A stretch of 44,081 nucleotides of DNA from Zoogloea sp. (GCA_017309145.1 JAFLDU010000007.1:1-44081); one strand, 5' to 3'; positions 16,213-26,084 are shown, numbered from the stretch's first letter. Numbers and translations: made by a program. The notes: a model not told the origin generated them from the sequence alone.

Positions 16213-19089
16213 TCAGCGATCCGCCAGCTTGGCCAGCTGGGGCTTGAGCTTGTCCACGGTGGCGCTGAAGTTGGCCAGGCGTTCTTTCTCCTGAGCCACC
16301 ACCGCGGCGGGGGCGCGGGCCACGAAGCTCTCGTTGGAGAGCTTGGCGTTGGCCTTGGTGATCTCGCCTTCGAGGCGGGCGATCTCCTTGGACAGGCGTT
16401 CCCTTTCGGCGGCGATGTCGATCTCCACCTTGAGCATCAGGCGCTGCTCGCCGACGACGGCGACCGGGGCCAGCTCCTCGCTGCTGATCTCGTCCACCAC
16501 CTGCACCTCGGACAGCTTGGCGAGGCCGGCGATGTAGGGGGCGAACTTCTTCAGGCGCTCGGCATTGCCGGCCGCCACCAGGGGCATGCGCTGGGCAGGG
16601 GAGATGCTCATCTCGCCACGCAGGTTGCGGCAGGCGTAGATCAGGCCCTTGAGCTCGGCCACGTCGGCTTCGCTCTTCTCGTCGATGCGGCCCAGGTCGG
16701 CGGCGGGGTAGCGGGCCAGGCACAGGCTGTCCACATCCTTGCGGCCGGCCAGCGGGGCGACGGTCTGCCACAGCTCTTCGGTGACGAAGGGGATCAGCGG
16801 GTGGGCCAGGCGCAGGATGGTCTCCAGCACGCGGATCAGGGTGCGGCGGGTACCCTTCTGGGCGGCCTCGCTGCCGGTGTTGATCTGCACTTTGGCGAGT
16901 TCGAGGTACCAGTCGCAGTACTCGTCCCAGATGAACTCATAGACCGTCTTGGAGACCAGGTCGAAGCGGTACTCCTCGAAGTGCTGGGCGATCTCGGCCT
17001 CGACGCGCTGCAGGCGGCTGACGATCCAGCGGTCGGCGAAGGAGAACTCCAGCGGGCCGTTGCCGCCGCAGCTGGGGCCGTCCTGCTTGTGCTCGAGGCC
17101 CAGGTCGTGGCCCTGCACGTTCATCAGCACGAAGCGGGTGGCGTTCCACAGCTTGTTGCAGAAGTTGCGGTAGCCCTCGCAGCGGCTCATGTCGAACTTG
17201 ATGTCGCGGCCGGGGCTGGCCAGGCTGGCGAAGGTGAAGCGCAGGGCGTCGGTGCCGAAGGCGGGGATGCCGTCGGGGAATTCCTTGCGGGTCTTCTTCT
17301 CGATGCTGGCGGCCTGCTTGGGGTTCATCAGGCCGGTGGTGCGCTTGGCCACCAGGTCGTCGATGCCGATACCGTCGATCAGGTCGATCGGGTCGAGCAC
17401 GTTGCCCTTCGACTTGGACATCTTCTGGCCTTCGCCGTCGCGGATCAGGCCGTGCACATAGACGTGCTTGAAGGGGATCTTGCCGGTGATGTGCTTGGTC
17501 ATCATGACCATGCGCGCCACCCAGAAGAAGATGATGTCGAAGCCGGTGACGAGCACGGTGGACGGCAGGTAGAGGTCCAGCGCGTCGTTGGACTTGGCCG
17601 GCCATTCCGGGGTCCAGTCGAGGGTCGAGAAGGGCCACAGGGCGGAGGAGTACCAGGTGTCCAGCACGTCCGGGTCGCGGTTGAGGGCGCCACCGTAGCC
17701 GGCCTTGTCGGCCAGGGCACGGGCTTCCTCCTCGCTGTGGGCGACGAAGGTCTCGCCGTTCTCGCCGTACCAGGCGGGGATCTGGTGACCCCACCAGAGC
17801 TGGCGGGAGATGCACCAGTCCTGGATGTTGTTGAGCCACTGGTTGTAGGTATTGACCCAGTTCTCAGGGACGAACTTGATCTCGCCGGAGGAGACCACTT
17901 CGAGGGCCTTCTCGGTGATGGACTTGCCATCCTCGCCCGGCTTGGACATGGCGACGAACCACTGGTCGGTGAGCATCGGCTCGATGACCACGCCGGTGCG
18001 GTCGCCGCGGGGCACCTGCAGCTTGTGGGGCTTGATCTCGCCGAGCAGGCCGAGGGCCTCGAACTGGGCCACCACCTGCTTGCGGGCCTCGAAACGATCC
18101 AGGCCGGCCAGGTCGGCGGGCAGCGCGACGGTGCCGCTGACCTGCCCGTGGGTCACCACGCTCCCTTCGGCGGGAATCGTGCCTTCCAGGGTCAGCACGA
18201 TGATCATCGGCAGGCCATGGCGCAGGCCGACGGCGTAGTCGTTGAAGTCGTGGGCGGGGGTGACCTTGACCACGCCGGTGCCGAACTCGCGGTCGACGTA
18301 TTCGTCGGCGATGATCGGGATCTCGCGGTTCACCAGCGGCAGGCGCACGCTCTTGCCGATCAGGTGGGCGTAGCGCTCGTCTTCCGGGTGGACCATCACG
18401 GCGGTGTCGCCGAGCATGGTTTCAGGCCGGGTGGTGGCCACGGTGAGGCTGCCGCTGCCGTCGGCCAGCGGGTAGCTCAGGTGCCACATGAAGCCGTCTT
18501 CTTCTTCCTGGACGACTTCCAGGTCGGAGACGGCGGTATGCAGCTTCGGGTCCCAGTTGACCAGGCGCTTGCCGCGGTAGATCAGGCCTTCGTTGTAAAG
18601 GCGGACGAAGGTCTCGGTGACCACCTTGTTGAGGCCGGCGTCCATGGTGAAACGCTCGCGCGACCAGTCGGGGCTGGTGCCCATGCGGCGCATCTGGCGG
18701 GTGATGGTGCCGCCGGAGTATTCCTTCCACTCCCAGACCTTCTCCAGGAACTTCTCGCGGCCGAGGTCGTGGCGGGAGACGCCCTGGGCGTCCAGCTGGC
18801 GCTCGACGACGATCTGGGTGGCGATGCCGGCGTGGTCGGTGCCCGGCTGCCACAGGGTGTTCCAGCCGCGCATGCGGTGGTAGCGCGTCAGCGCATCCAT
18901 GATGGTCTGGTTGAAACCGTGACCCATGTGCAGGGTGCCGGTGACGTTGGGCGGCGGCAGCAGGATGCAGAAGGATTGATCGGCAGGCTTGCTGCGGTCG
19001 AGGCCGGCGGCGAAGTAGCCGCTCGACTCCCAGTGCTCATACCAGCGGCGTTCGATCTCCGCCGGTTCGAAACTCTTGGCCAGTTCCAT
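16213..19089 (-). CDS. valS: Valyl-tRNA synthetase
   Basis: A 958-residue class I aminoacyl-tRNA synthetase. The HIGH-type motif is [15 protein letters not shown] near residue 50 and the KMSKS loop is [12 protein letters not shown]. The editing domain, the anticodon-binding domain and the C-terminal coiled coil ([18 protein letters not shown] to the end) are all present. It charges tRNA-Val. The N-terminus [20 protein letters not shown] is typical. It is last in the pepA-holC-unknown-valS run, 71 bases after the preceding gene. Confidence 0.97.
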   Translation of the reverse strand: MELAKSFEPAEIERRWYEHWESSGYFAAGLDRSKPADQSFCILLPPPNVTGTLHMGHGFNQTIMDALTRYHRMRGWNTLWQPGTDHAGIATQIVVERQLDAQGVSRHDLGREKFLEKVWEWKEYSGGTITRQMRRMGTSPDWSRERFTMDAGLNKVVTETFVRLYNEGLIYRGKRLVNWDPKLHTAVSDLEVVQEEEDGFMWHLSYPLADGSGSLTVATTRPETMLGDTAVMVHPEDERYAHLIGKSVRLPLVNREIPIIADEYVDREFGTGVVKVTPAHDFNDYAVGLRHGLPMIIVLTLEGTIPAEGSVVTHGQVSGTVALPADLAGLDRFEARKQVVAQFEALGLLGEIKPHKLQVPRGDRTGVVIEPMLTDQWFVAMSKPGEDGKSITEKALEVVSSGEIKFVPENWVNTYNQWLNNIQDWCISRQLWWGHQIPAWYGENGETFVAHSEEEARALADKAGYGGALNRDPDVLDTWYSSALWPFSTLDWTPEWPAKSNDALDLYLPSTVLVTGFDIIFFWVARMVMMTKHITGKIPFKHVYVHGLIRDGEGQKMSKSKGNVLDPIDLIDGIGIDDLVAKRTTGLMNPKQAASIEKKTRKEFPDGIPAFGTDALRFTFASLASPGRDIKFDMSRCEGYRNFCNKLWNATRFVLMNVQGHDLGLEHKQDGPSCGGNGPLEFSFADRWIVSRLQRVEAEIAQHFEEYRFDLVSKTVYEFIWDEYCDWYLELAKVQINTGSEAAQKGTRRTLIRVLETILRLAHPLIPFVTEELWQTVAPLAGRKDVDSLCLARYPAADLGRIDEKSEADVAELKGLIYACRNLRGEMSISPAQRMPLVAAGNAERLKKFAPYIAGLAKLSEVQVVDEISSEELAPVAVVGEQRLMLKVEIDIAAERERLSKEIARLEGEITKANAKLSNESFVARAPAAVVAQEKERLANFSATVDKLKPQLAKLADR

Positions 19090-19160
19090 GGGGACTCTGT
19101 CTGTTAAGGCAAAGGGCGGATTATAGCGGATGCGCCCGTCTTGCCCCGAACCGACCGTCC

Positions 19161-19619
19161 TCAGGTGTTCCGGTCGTCGTCCAGGTTGTCGGCGATCTCG
19201 GTGGAGATCAGGGGGAGGAGGGTGCTGCGCAGGTGGGCCACCGCCTTCACCCGGATGCGGTCGGCGAACTCGTCCAGTTCCCGTGACAGGAGTTGAGGCA
19301 GCTCGTTGCTCATCCAGTCCTCGATGTGGCGGCTGATGGCGGTTTCGAGGGCGATCAGGCGCTCGGCCATCAGGTTGGTGGCATCCTCCGGGCTGGCCAG
19401 GGCGACGGCATCGAAGGCGGCCGGCTCCGGTGTGATCGGCTCGAGGATGATGGGCGTGCTCTCACCGATGTAGGGTTCGACGCGGTCGTTGACCACTTCG
19501 GTGAGGACGGGCAGGTCGTCGCCATCGGTGCCAGCCGCGTCGATCTCTGCGGAGAAATGGGGTTCGCTGTCTTCGTCCTCCAGGGAGATTTCAAAGTCGG
19601 AACTGTGGTGGATGTTCAT
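19161..19619 (-). CDS. Acidic protein of unknown function between holC and valS
   Basis: A 152-residue protein, very acidic in its first half ([21 protein letters not shown]) and more helical in the second ([40 protein letters not shown]). There is no signal peptide or membrane span. I do not recognise it with certainty; a DUF2486-type protein occupies this spot in related genomes as I recall, which is a weak pointer. Its ATG overlaps the holC stop (4-base overlap), so it is co-translated with holC, and valS follows. A role in replication or translation is only suggested by position. Confidence 0.7.
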   Translation of the reverse strand: MNIHHSSDFEISLEDEDSEPHFSAEIDAAGTDGDDLPVLTEVVNDRVEPYIGESTPIILEPITPEPAAFDAVALASPEDATNLMAERLIALETAISRHIEDWMSNELPQLLSRELDEFADRIRVKAVAHLRSTLLPLISTEIADNLDDDRNT

Positions 19620-20050
19620 TCGCCGCTCCGCTGGGCCAGGTCGTGGGCCGCCAGGGTGTATCCGCGGGCCTTGTAGTCCCGGTAGCGGCCGCGGGCTGCG
19701 GCCTTCTCGGGGTCGGATGGGCCGACGATCTCGAGCACCAGTCCGAAGCGGTCGAAGCTGGTGGGGAGCTCGTAGCCCAGATTGATCAGGACATCCTCGT
19801 GGGGCAGGACGTCTAGGGTGCTGCCGATGACCACGGGGGTCTCGGCGGCGAGCGGTGAGCCCGCCGGTACGTGCGGCACGAATGCAAGAGGCTGGAAGGC
19901 CCATAGCATCTGGTCGAAATGGCGGGCCGTGCCCACATCCGGGGCGAACACCGAGATCCGCTTGCCGCCCGCGCAGGCCTTGGCGGTCAGCACGCAGGCC
20001 ACACGCAGACGGTCGTGGGCGTTGTGGTAGAAGCGGATCTCGGCGGTCAT
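19616..20050 (-). CDS. holC: DNA polymerase III subunit chi
   Basis: A 144-residue protein with the HolC pattern: EIRFYHNAHDRLRVACVLTAKA at the N-terminus, then GKRISVFAPD, HFDQMLWAFQPLAFVPHV, TPVVIGSTLDVLPHEDVLINLG and a C-terminal EIVGPSDPEKAAARGRYRDYK. HolC links the clamp loader to single-strand binding protein at the replication fork. It starts 16 bases after pepA and overlaps the next gene by 4 bases; pepA-holC-valS linkage is common in proteobacteria. Confidence 0.93.
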   Translation of the reverse strand: MTAEIRFYHNAHDRLRVACVLTAKACAGGKRISVFAPDVGTARHFDQMLWAFQPLAFVPHVPAGSPLAAETPVVIGSTLDVLPHEDVLINLGYELPTSFDRFGLVLEIVGPSDPEKAAARGRYRDYKARGYTLAAHDLAQRSGE

Positions 20051-20066
20051 GGCTGGGGCAGGCGGC

Positions 20067-21554
20067 TCAGCGGGAGGCGCGCTCGATCAGGAAGCGGGTG
20101 AGGAGCGGCACGGGCCGGCCGGTGGCGCCCTTGTCGGCCCCCGATTTCCAGGCGGTACCGGCGATGTCCAGGTGCGCCCACTTGTAGGCCTTGGTGAAGC
20201 GGGCCAGGAAGCAGGCGGCGGTGATGGTGCCGGCCCCCTTGCTGCCGATGTTGGGGATGTCGGCGAAGTTGCTCTTGAGCATGTCCTGATACTCATCCCA
20301 CAAGGGCAGCTGCCAAGCCTTGTCGCCAGCGGCCTGGCCGGCGGCGAGCAGCTCGGCGGCGAGCGGGTCGTCGTTGGCCATCAGGCCGGAGGTCAGGTTG
20401 CCCAGGGCGATGATGCAGGCGCCGGTAAGGGTGGCGATGTCGATCACCGCGGCCGGCTCGAAGCGCTCGGCGTAGGTGAGCGCGTCGCAGAGAATCAGGC
20501 GGCCTTCGGCGTCGGTGTTGAGGATCTCGATGGTCTGGCCGGACATCGAGGTGACGATGTCGCCCGGCTTGATCGCCGAGCCGCCGGGCATGTTCTCGGT
20601 GGTCGGGATCAGACCGACCACATTGATCGGCAGGGCCATGCGGGCGATGGCCTTGAAGGTGCCGAGCACGCTGGCTGCGCCGCACATGTCGTACTTCATC
20701 TCGTCCATGCCCTCGCCGGGCTTCAGGGAGATGCCGCCAGTGTCGAAGGTGATGCCTTTGCCGACCAGCACGACAGGCTTGTCCTTGGCCTTGCCGCCCT
20801 TGTAGTTGAGGATGATGAACTTGGGGGGCTCGTGGGAGCCCCGGGCTACCGAAAGCAGCGAGCCCATGCCGAGCTTTTCCATGTCGGCGCGTTCGAGCAC
20901 CTCGACCTTGATCTTGTGGTCCTTGGCGAGCTTTTTGGCGGTGGTGGCCAGGTAGCCCGGGGTGCACACATTGCCGGGCAGGTTGCCGAGGGTCTTGGCC
21001 AGGGCCATGCCTTCGGCGATGGCTTGGCCTTCGAGCAGGGCGGCCTTGAGGGTGTCGTCGATCTTGGCGCGGGTGGCGAAGACGATCTGGCGGACACCCT
21101 TGCGGGATTCGTCGCGTTTGGATTTGAGCTCGTCGCAGCGATAGGTGCTGTCGAGGAGGATCTGGGTGGCCTGGGCCAGGCGCCAGGCCAGGTCGCGGCC
21201 CGGCACCTCGGTGTCGGCCAGGCAGAAGGCGGCGTCTTCGGCCGGTGAGGCAGCGAGCTGGCGCGCGGCGGCTGCGACGGCGTCACGGTAGGACTTGTCC
21301 GACAGGGCATCGCTCTTGCCCAGGCTGACCAGCAGCACGCGGGGCGTGGCCAGGCCGGGGAGGGCATGCAGCATCAGGGTGGCGCCGGCCTTGTCGTCCA
21401 GGTCTCCACGCGCCAGGATGGCAGAGATGGCACCATCAGAGGCCTTGTCGAGGGCCCGTGCGCTTGCCGACAGTTCGGCACCGCTGAACACGCCCGCCAC
21501 CACGCAGCCGTTCTTGAGTTTTTCCGGGGCTCCGGCCTTTATGGTAAATTCCAC
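20067..21554 (-). CDS. pepA: Leucyl aminopeptidase (M17)
   Basis: A 495-residue M17 aminopeptidase. The C-terminal catalytic domain contains [19 protein letters not shown], the NTDAEGRL signature and the metal-binding [17 protein letters not shown] region. It removes N-terminal residues from peptides, and in E. coli also acts as a DNA-binding factor in Xer recombination. The start is placed at GTG 21554 because AAGGAG sits about 7 bases before it; the frame extends to 21599 but without family-like sequence. It is the first gene of its operon, divergent from lptF 107 bases away. Confidence 0.93.
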   Translation of the reverse strand: MEFTIKAGAPEKLKNGCVVAGVFSGAELSASARALDKASDGAISAILARGDLDDKAGATLMLHALPGLATPRVLLVSLGKSDALSDKSYRDAVAAAARQLAASPAEDAAFCLADTEVPGRDLAWRLAQATQILLDSTYRCDELKSKRDESRKGVRQIVFATRAKIDDTLKAALLEGQAIAEGMALAKTLGNLPGNVCTPGYLATTAKKLAKDHKIKVEVLERADMEKLGMGSLLSVARGSHEPPKFIILNYKGGKAKDKPVVLVGKGITFDTGGISLKPGEGMDEMKYDMCGAASVLGTFKAIARMALPINVVGLIPTTENMPGGSAIKPGDIVTSMSGQTIEILNTDAEGRLILCDALTYAERFEPAAVIDIATLTGACIIALGNLTSGLMANDDPLAAELLAAGQAAGDKAWQLPLWDEYQDMLKSNFADIPNIGSKGAGTITAACFLARFTKAYKWAHLDIAGTAWKSGADKGATGRPVPLLTRFLIERASR

Positions 21555-21661
21555 CCGCTTCTCCTTGGAAACACGCGTCAATTGGGGATATCGCGGCACA
21601 TTATGGCCGCCACCCCGGCAGACGTCAAAACGGCCTTTGCTGGCGCCAATACTGCCCCCGC

Positions 21662-22738
21662 ATGATCTTTCTCCGAGCTGCCCAGCGCGAATTCACGCAG
21701 AACGCCGTGGCGGTCTTTGTGGCGCTGTTCGCCATTCTCATCTCCACCGTGTTGATCCGCCTGCTGGGCCAGGCGGCTGGCGGCCGTGTGCCGGCTGACG
21801 CCGTGCTGGCCCTGATCGGCTTCGGCGCCGTGGCCCAGATGCCGGTGGTGCTGTCCCTGACCGTGTTCATCGCCGTGCTGATGTCCCTGTCCCGCTCCTA
21901 CCGGGATTCGGAGATGGTGGTGTGGTTCTCGAGCGGCCTGCCCCTCACCGCCTGGGTGAGGCCGGTGCTGCGTTTCGTCCTGCCGGTGGTGGTGGTGATC
22001 GCCGCCCTGTCGCTGTTCGGCGCGCCGTGGGCCCAGAAAAAGAGTGTCGAGTACAAGGAGCAGCTGAACAATCGTGATGACGTGACCCGTGTGGCGCCCG
22101 GGCTCTTCCGTGAGTCCTCGGGCGGGGAACGGGTGTTCTTCGTCGAAGCCCTGTCGGGCGATGCGGGTCGGGTCCGCAATGTGTTTGCAAGCAGCATGCA
22201 GCATGGCCGGCTGGGGGTAATGGTGGCGGCTGAGGGGCACATGGAAGTGGATGCCAGCGGTAACCGCTTCGTGGTGCTCGAGAACGGACGCCGCTACGAG
22301 GGGACCCCGGGCACGCCGAGCTACCGGGTGATGGAGTTCGCGCGTTACCAGATCCTCATGGAGTCGAAAGAGGCTGTGGATGGCCCCCGCCAGCCCAAGA
22401 CCCTGGCCCTGCCGGCGCTGCTCAAGAACCCTGACCAGCGCAACCAGGCCGAGTTGCTGGCCCGGATCAGCACGCCCCTGCTGGCGGTGATGCTGGCCTT
22501 GCTGGCGATTCCCCTGTCGTTCGTCAATCCCCGGGCGGGGCGCACCAACAACCTGATCCTGGCCATCCTGGTCTATCTCATCTACAGCAATGCGATCAGC
22601 GTCTGCCAGGCATGGGTCGGGCAGGGGCGCCTGCGGTTCGAGGTGGGCCTGATCGTCCCCCATGTGGTCATGCTCGTCGTGCTGGCGTTGCTCTTCTACC
22701 GGCGTTTGAGCGTGTTTGCCCGCTGGCGCAGAAACTGA
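21662..22738 (+). CDS. lptF: LPS export permease LptF
   Basis: A 358-residue inner membrane protein of the LptF/LptG family, with three spans at each end flanking a periplasmic beta-jellyroll domain (about residues 130-250). Recognisable stretches are [22 protein letters not shown] at the start, [23 protein letters not shown], and [27 protein letters not shown]. With LptG and the LptB ATPase it extracts lipopolysaccharide from the inner membrane. Its stop shares one base with the lptG start. Confidence 0.93.
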   Translation: MIFLRAAQREFTQNAVAVFVALFAILISTVLIRLLGQAAGGRVPADAVLALIGFGAVAQMPVVLSLTVFIAVLMSLSRSYRDSEMVVWFSSGLPLTAWVRPVLRFVLPVVVVIAALSLFGAPWAQKKSVEYKEQLNNRDDVTRVAPGLFRESSGGERVFFVEALSGDAGRVRNVFASSMQHGRLGVMVAAEGHMEVDASGNRFVVLENGRRYEGTPGTPSYRVMEFARYQILMESKEAVDGPRQPKTLALPALLKNPDQRNQAELLARISTPLLAVMLALLAIPLSFVNPRAGRTNNLILAILVYLIYSNAISVCQAWVGQGRLRFEVGLIVPHVVMLVVLALLFYRRLSVFARWRRN

Positions 22739-23814
22739 TGATTCCCGTCTATATCCGCTACATCAGCCGCGAGGTTTACGCGGCGGTGGCCCTCGTGCTG
22801 CTGGCCTTCCTTGGGCTGTTCGCCTTTTTCGATCTGGTGAATGAGCTCGATGAGGTCGGAAAGAACGGTTACGCGCTGCATCATGCCGCGGTCTATGTGC
22901 TGATGATCATGCCGGGGCGGGTCTACGAGCTCCTGCCCATTGCCGTGCTGATCGGCACCCTTTACGCCCTGACCACCCTGGCGCGGCATTCCGAGATCAC
23001 CGTGCTGCGGGCCTCGGGCCTGTCCACCCGGCGTTTCCTGCTGGGCTTGTTGTCGGTCGGGTTGGTCTTTGTGGCGTTGACCTTCGTCTTTGGTGAGTAC
23101 CTGGCGCCGCCGGCGGAGCGCGCCGCGCAGCAGTGGCGCCTGGCGGCAACCCGATCGATGGTGTCCCAGGAGTTGAAGACCGGCCTGTGGGTGCGCGACG
23201 GCAGTCTCTTCGTCAATGTCCGCAGCGTGCTGCCGGACACGACCCTGCAGGGGGTCCGCATTTATGAGTTCGACGACAAGGCCATGCTGCTTTCCATCAG
23301 TGAGGCCGAGTCCGGCGCCTACGACAAGGCGGCTGGCTGGCGCCTCAAGGGGGTCGGCAAGACGGTCTTCCACGGTGATCGGACCGAGGTGCTGAAGATC
23401 GAGGAGCTGATCTGGCATTCGGAGCTGACGCCGGATGTGCTGTCGGTGCTGATGGTGGTGCCGGAGCGGATGTCGGTGTCAACCTTGTATTCGTACATAC
23501 GTCACCTGGACGAGAACCGCCAGCGCACGACGCGTTACGAGATCGCCCTGTGGAAGAAGCTGGCCTATCCCTTCGCATCGCTGGTGATGATGGGGCTGGC
23601 CCTGCCTTTCGGCTACATGCAAACGCGGATGGGCGGCGTCAGCCTGAAGGTCTTCTCGGGCATCATGATCGGGGTGGGTTTCCACCTGCTGAACGGTCTG
23701 TTCTCCAACCTGGGCGTGATCAATGGCTGGGTGCCTGCCGTTGCGGCGCTGACCCCCAGTGTTGTCTTCCTGCTGGCGGCCATGTTCATGATGTGGTGGG
23801 TGGAGCGGCGCTGA
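22738..23814 (+). CDS. lptG: LPS export permease LptG
   Basis: A 358-residue partner of LptF with the same six-span plus jellyroll layout. It starts [22 protein letters not shown] and contains LARHSEITVLRASGLSTRRFLLG and, near the end, KKLAYPFASLVMMGLALPFGYMQTRMGG. The ATG overlaps the lptF stop (TGATG), so the pair is translationally coupled and made in equal amounts. It converges on the RDD gene with a 25-base gap. Confidence 0.94.
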   Translation: MIPVYIRYISREVYAAVALVLLAFLGLFAFFDLVNELDEVGKNGYALHHAAVYVLMIMPGRVYELLPIAVLIGTLYALTTLARHSEITVLRASGLSTRRFLLGLLSVGLVFVALTFVFGEYLAPPAERAAQQWRLAATRSMVSQELKTGLWVRDGSLFVNVRSVLPDTTLQGVRIYEFDDKAMLLSISEAESGAYDKAAGWRLKGVGKTVFHGDRTEVLKIEELIWHSELTPDVLSVLMVVPERMSVSTLYSYIRHLDENRQRTTRYEIALWKKLAYPFASLVMMGLALPFGYMQTRMGGVSLKVFSGIMIGVGFHLLNGLFSNLGVINGWVPAVAALTPSVVFLLAAMFMMWWVERR

Positions 23815-23835
23815 AGTCGCGCGTGGCGCCGCTCC
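23802..23835. repeat. Inverted repeat at the lptG / RDD convergent junction
   Basis: A perfect 10-bp inverted repeat (GGAGCGGCGC and GCGCCGCTCC) with a 14-base loop spans the lptG stop. It lacks a T-tract on either strand, so if it ends transcription it would not be a classical intrinsic terminator. Confidence 0.4.
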
Positions 23836-23839
23836 CACT

Positions 23840-24313
23840 TCAGGTGGCGGCCTGCCCGGAAAGCAGCACGATCCGGGTGCCTGCGAGCCGGTCGTGCAGG
23901 AATTGCCGGTCACGATCGATCAGGGCCCACAGCAGGCCGATGCCAAAGAAGAGCACCGAGGGCCAGGCCAGGGCATAGCGGGTCCAGCCACGCGCCAGAC
24001 TCACCGTGTTGCCGTCCGTATCCACGATGCGAAGCTTCCAGGTCTGCATGGCCAGGGTCTGGCCGCCCTTGCGCCAGTACCACAGGAAATACAATCCCAG
24101 CACCACGAACACGTGGATCCACAGCAGTTCGCCCGGTGGTGTGTAGCCCGTGCCGATGCCGAGCAGGAGCAGTGGAACCATGAAGGTCAGAGCCAGCACG
24201 CCGAGCAGGAGCAGCGTCTCGTAAAGCATGCTCGCCAGGCGGCGGCGCAGTCCGGCGAGTTCGGCAGGCTGCCGCGGCGTCGCCGATGGCGAGGAGGGGG
24301 AGGTCTGGGGCAT
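23840..24313 (-). CDS. RDD-family membrane protein
   Basis: A 157-residue integral membrane protein. After a Pro/Ser-rich N-terminus comes AGLRRRLASMLYETLLLL, the start of the RDD domain, then two long hydrophobic segments (GVLALTFMVPLLLLGIG; IHVFVVLGLYFLWYW). Next are the conserved GGQTLAMQTWKLRIVDTDG loop, a third span (YALAWPSVLFFGIGLLWALI) and DRQFLHDRLAGTRIV. RDD proteins are of mostly unknown function, some being linked to ion antiport. It is last in the sigma factor-DUF3619-DUF3106-RDD run, 71 bases after the DUF3106 gene. Confidence 0.85.
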   Translation of the reverse strand: MPQTSPSSPSATPRQPAELAGLRRRLASMLYETLLLLGVLALTFMVPLLLLGIGTGYTPPGELLWIHVFVVLGLYFLWYWRKGGQTLAMQTWKLRIVDTDGNTVSLARGWTRYALAWPSVLFFGIGLLWALIDRDRQFLHDRLAGTRIVLLSGQAAT

Positions 24314-24384
24314 GGACTGGTGGGGCGGCTGTTGGGAGCATCCGCGACTGGCTGCTCCCCGGGATGGGGAGGCCGTGGCGGTGG

Positions 24385-25035
24385 TCAGGGTTTGCCGGTG
24401 ACGACGGCGGTGCTGGTGCCGACAGGGGGCTCCAGCACGGGTTGTGCGATGGGAAGGCCCGCTGCAGCCGGCGGCGGAGCGGATTCTTGTGTCGTGACAG
24501 GCTCTGCAGGAGGAGGCGGAGCGGGCTTCTTGGGCACCACGACCCGTGGGGGCAGGGGTGCGCTGAGGGGCTTTAGGGGCGCTGCGCCCATCTTGGGTAC
24601 GGCGGCCTTGGCTGCAGGCTTGCTCGCCGCCTCCTTGAAGCGCGACTTCTCCTCGCTGGGGAGCTCCTGGTAGGTCAGCCACTTTTCGCGCAGGACTTCC
24701 CGCTTCTCAGCGGGAATGCGCTGAAGGTTACGGTACTGGTCGCGGGCGGTGGCGCGCTCTTCAGGAGTCAGGGAGAACCAGGTTTCCATGCGTCGCTGCA
24801 GGCGTGACTGTTCCTCCGGGGTGTAGCCGGGAAAGCGGTCGGCGATGCCCACCCACTTGCGCTTGCGTTCGTCCGGGAGGTCCTTCCACTCTTTGGCCAG
24901 GGGGGCGAGGGTGCGCTGCTGGTCAGGTGAGAGATCCTTCCAGGCGGGAACCGTCAGGGGCGGCGTGGCCGCGGCCGAGGCCGAGGCCACGATGGCAATC
25001 GCAGCGATCAGTCGGGCGATTCGTTCTGAACCCAT
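24385..25035 (-). CDS. DUF3106 exported protein with LTPEER-type repeats
   Basis: A 216-residue protein with an N-terminal signal (ARLIAAIAIVASASAAA). The central helical region (about 30-140) has spaced repeats of the form L-[ST]-P-[DE]-[EQ]-[QR]: LSPDQQRTL, YTPEEQSRL, LTPEERATA, with interspersed LPDERKRKW, IPAEKREVL and LPSEEKSRF. The C-terminal 70 residues are rich in Pro and Ala. The repeats recall periplasmic Spy/CpxP-type LTxxQ proteins, but that resemblance is my inference. It overlaps the DUF3619 gene by 28 bases and lies in the sigma factor operon. Confidence 0.8.
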   Translation of the reverse strand: MGSERIARLIAAIAIVASASAAATPPLTVPAWKDLSPDQQRTLAPLAKEWKDLPDERKRKWVGIADRFPGYTPEEQSRLQRRMETWFSLTPEERATARDQYRNLQRIPAEKREVLREKWLTYQELPSEEKSRFKEAASKPAAKAAVPKMGAAPLKPLSAPLPPRVVVPKKPAPPPPAEPVTTQESAPPPAAAGLPIAQPVLEPPVGTSTAVVTGKP

Positions 25036-25382
25036 GCGTCGAATCCGCGATCAAGGTAAGCATCGATGGGAAGGTCGTCGGCGAGCAGGGCGCTATCCAC
25101 TTCCTCGAGGTCGGCCACATGCTGCAGTTCGCCCAGAAAGCCGCTGGCCAGGGCCAGCAGCAGGACGGCCGCCATGGCAACGGCCGTCCGGCCGTCGGGA
25201 AGGATATGGTCGGCAACGCTCCGGCCCAGGCCCGCAAGGCTGAACTTGCCGACACGGACTTTCTGTCGTGACAGTGCTTTTTGCCGCGCGTCAGCCAGAC
25301 GGTTGGCCATCGGCAGGGGGATGTCCCGGGCAGACACGTTCAGATGCTGCCGGATCCTGAGCTGGAGTTCCCGTTCGTTCAT
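25008..25382 (-). CDS. DUF3619 single-pass membrane protein, possible anti-sigma factor
   Basis: A 124-residue protein: a basic N-terminal region (MNERELQLRIRQHLNVSARD, then RLADARQKALSRQKVR), one membrane span at about residues 67-83 (AVAMAAVLLLALASGFL), and an acidic tail (DLEEVDSALLADDLPIDAYL). Its ATG overlaps the stop of the sigma factor gene (ATGA). A small single-pass protein translationally coupled behind a sigma factor is the classic place for an anti-sigma factor; no zinc-binding HxxxCxxC motif is visible, so it is not a ZAS-type. The role is inference. Confidence 0.82.
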   Translation of the reverse strand: MNERELQLRIRQHLNVSARDIPLPMANRLADARQKALSRQKVRVGKFSLAGLGRSVADHILPDGRTAVAMAAVLLLALASGFLGELQHVADLEEVDSALLADDLPIDAYLDRGFDAWVQNESPD

Positions 25383-25942
25383 GGTTTGATGCCCTTTGCA
25401 GCGAGTGCGGCAGCAAGGGTGTGCGTGGCCCGGGAGCAGTGCGTCTTGACACTGCCCTCGGAGCAACCCATTGCTGCTGCCGTTTCAGCGATATCCATTT
25501 CTTCCCAGTAACGCATGAGGAAGGCTTCGCGTTGACGTGGAGGAAGCTTTTCAATTTCCCTTTCTATGGCAACGATGGTCTGCCTTTGTTCCAGCTGAGC
25601 CTGCGGAGACTCGCTCTTGAAATCGCTGTCGGCGGATTCAAGGCTGTCGAGCGGGTCGTGCTCGTCTTCCTCGGGGCCGGAAAATGCGGACAGCAGCGTG
25701 GTCCACATGCTGCGGACCTTCTGCCGGCGATAGTGGTCGCGGATGGTGTTCTGCAGGATGCGCTGGAAGAGCATGGGGAACTCCTCGGACGGCTTGTCCC
25801 CGTACTTTTCCGCGAGCTTCATCATCGCGTCCTGAACGATATCCAGCGCGGACTCTTCATTGCGGACCGCGAAGAGGGCCTGCTTGAAGGCCCGTCTTTC
25901 AACGTTGGCAAGGAAATCCGATAGTTCTAGGCGGGATGACAG
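25379..25942 (-). CDS. Sigma-70 family RNA polymerase sigma factor (ECF-like)
   Basis: A protein of about 187 residues if started at CTG 25942. Region 2 includes RRAFKQALFAVRNEESALDI, VQDAMMKLAEKYG and FQRILQNTIRDHYRRQKVR. A long acidic linker follows (PEEDEHDPLDSLESADSD). Region 4 is a helix-turn-helix: LPPRQREAFLMRYWEEMDI then AETAAAMGCSEGSVKTHCSRA. The first ATG in frame (25825) would remove half of region 2, so the real start must be upstream; CTG at 25942 has AAGGA upstream with a suitable spacing, and no ATG or GTG exists in frame there (a TTG lies at 26047). It is the first gene of the operon with DUF3619, DUF3106 and RDD. The target promoters are unknown. Confidence 0.8.
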   Translation of the reverse strand: MSSRLELSDFLANVERRAFKQALFAVRNEESALDIVQDAMMKLAEKYGDKPSEEFPMLFQRILQNTIRDHYRRQKVRSMWTTLLSAFSGPEEDEHDPLDSLESADSDFKSESPQAQLEQRQTIVAIEREIEKLPPRQREAFLMRYWEEMDIAETAAAMGCSEGSVKTHCSRATHTLAAALAAKGIKP

Positions 25943-26055
25943 GGGTAAATCCTTTGTGGTCCGGAGGTGCCTGGCCCGGCGTGTTGCCCGTGTTGTGTGG
26001 CCTGGAGAGGTGTCGCTGCCGGAGCGGATCGGTACGGGGCAGCCAAACGGCTTCC

Positions 26056-26084
26056 TTGACCAATCTGCGGTGCGGCGGTATGGT
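26056..26084 (+). promoter_or_regulatory. Predicted sigma-70 promoter of the ilv operon
   Basis: TTGACC (26056-26061) and TATGGT (26079-26084) are separated by exactly 17 bases. The start of transcription would fall near 26091, leaving a leader of about 33 bases before ilvI. A leader this short leaves no room for a peptide attenuator, so control would have to act at the promoter. Confidence 0.5.

Noticed and set aside
16180-19107. A 975-codon open frame on the plus strand opposite valS
   Set aside because: It is exactly antisense to a clear valyl-tRNA synthetase and its translation is low-complexity (rich in G, A, D, H, V, Q, L) with no family motifs. High GC content with G/C-ending codons leaves the opposite strand free of stops.
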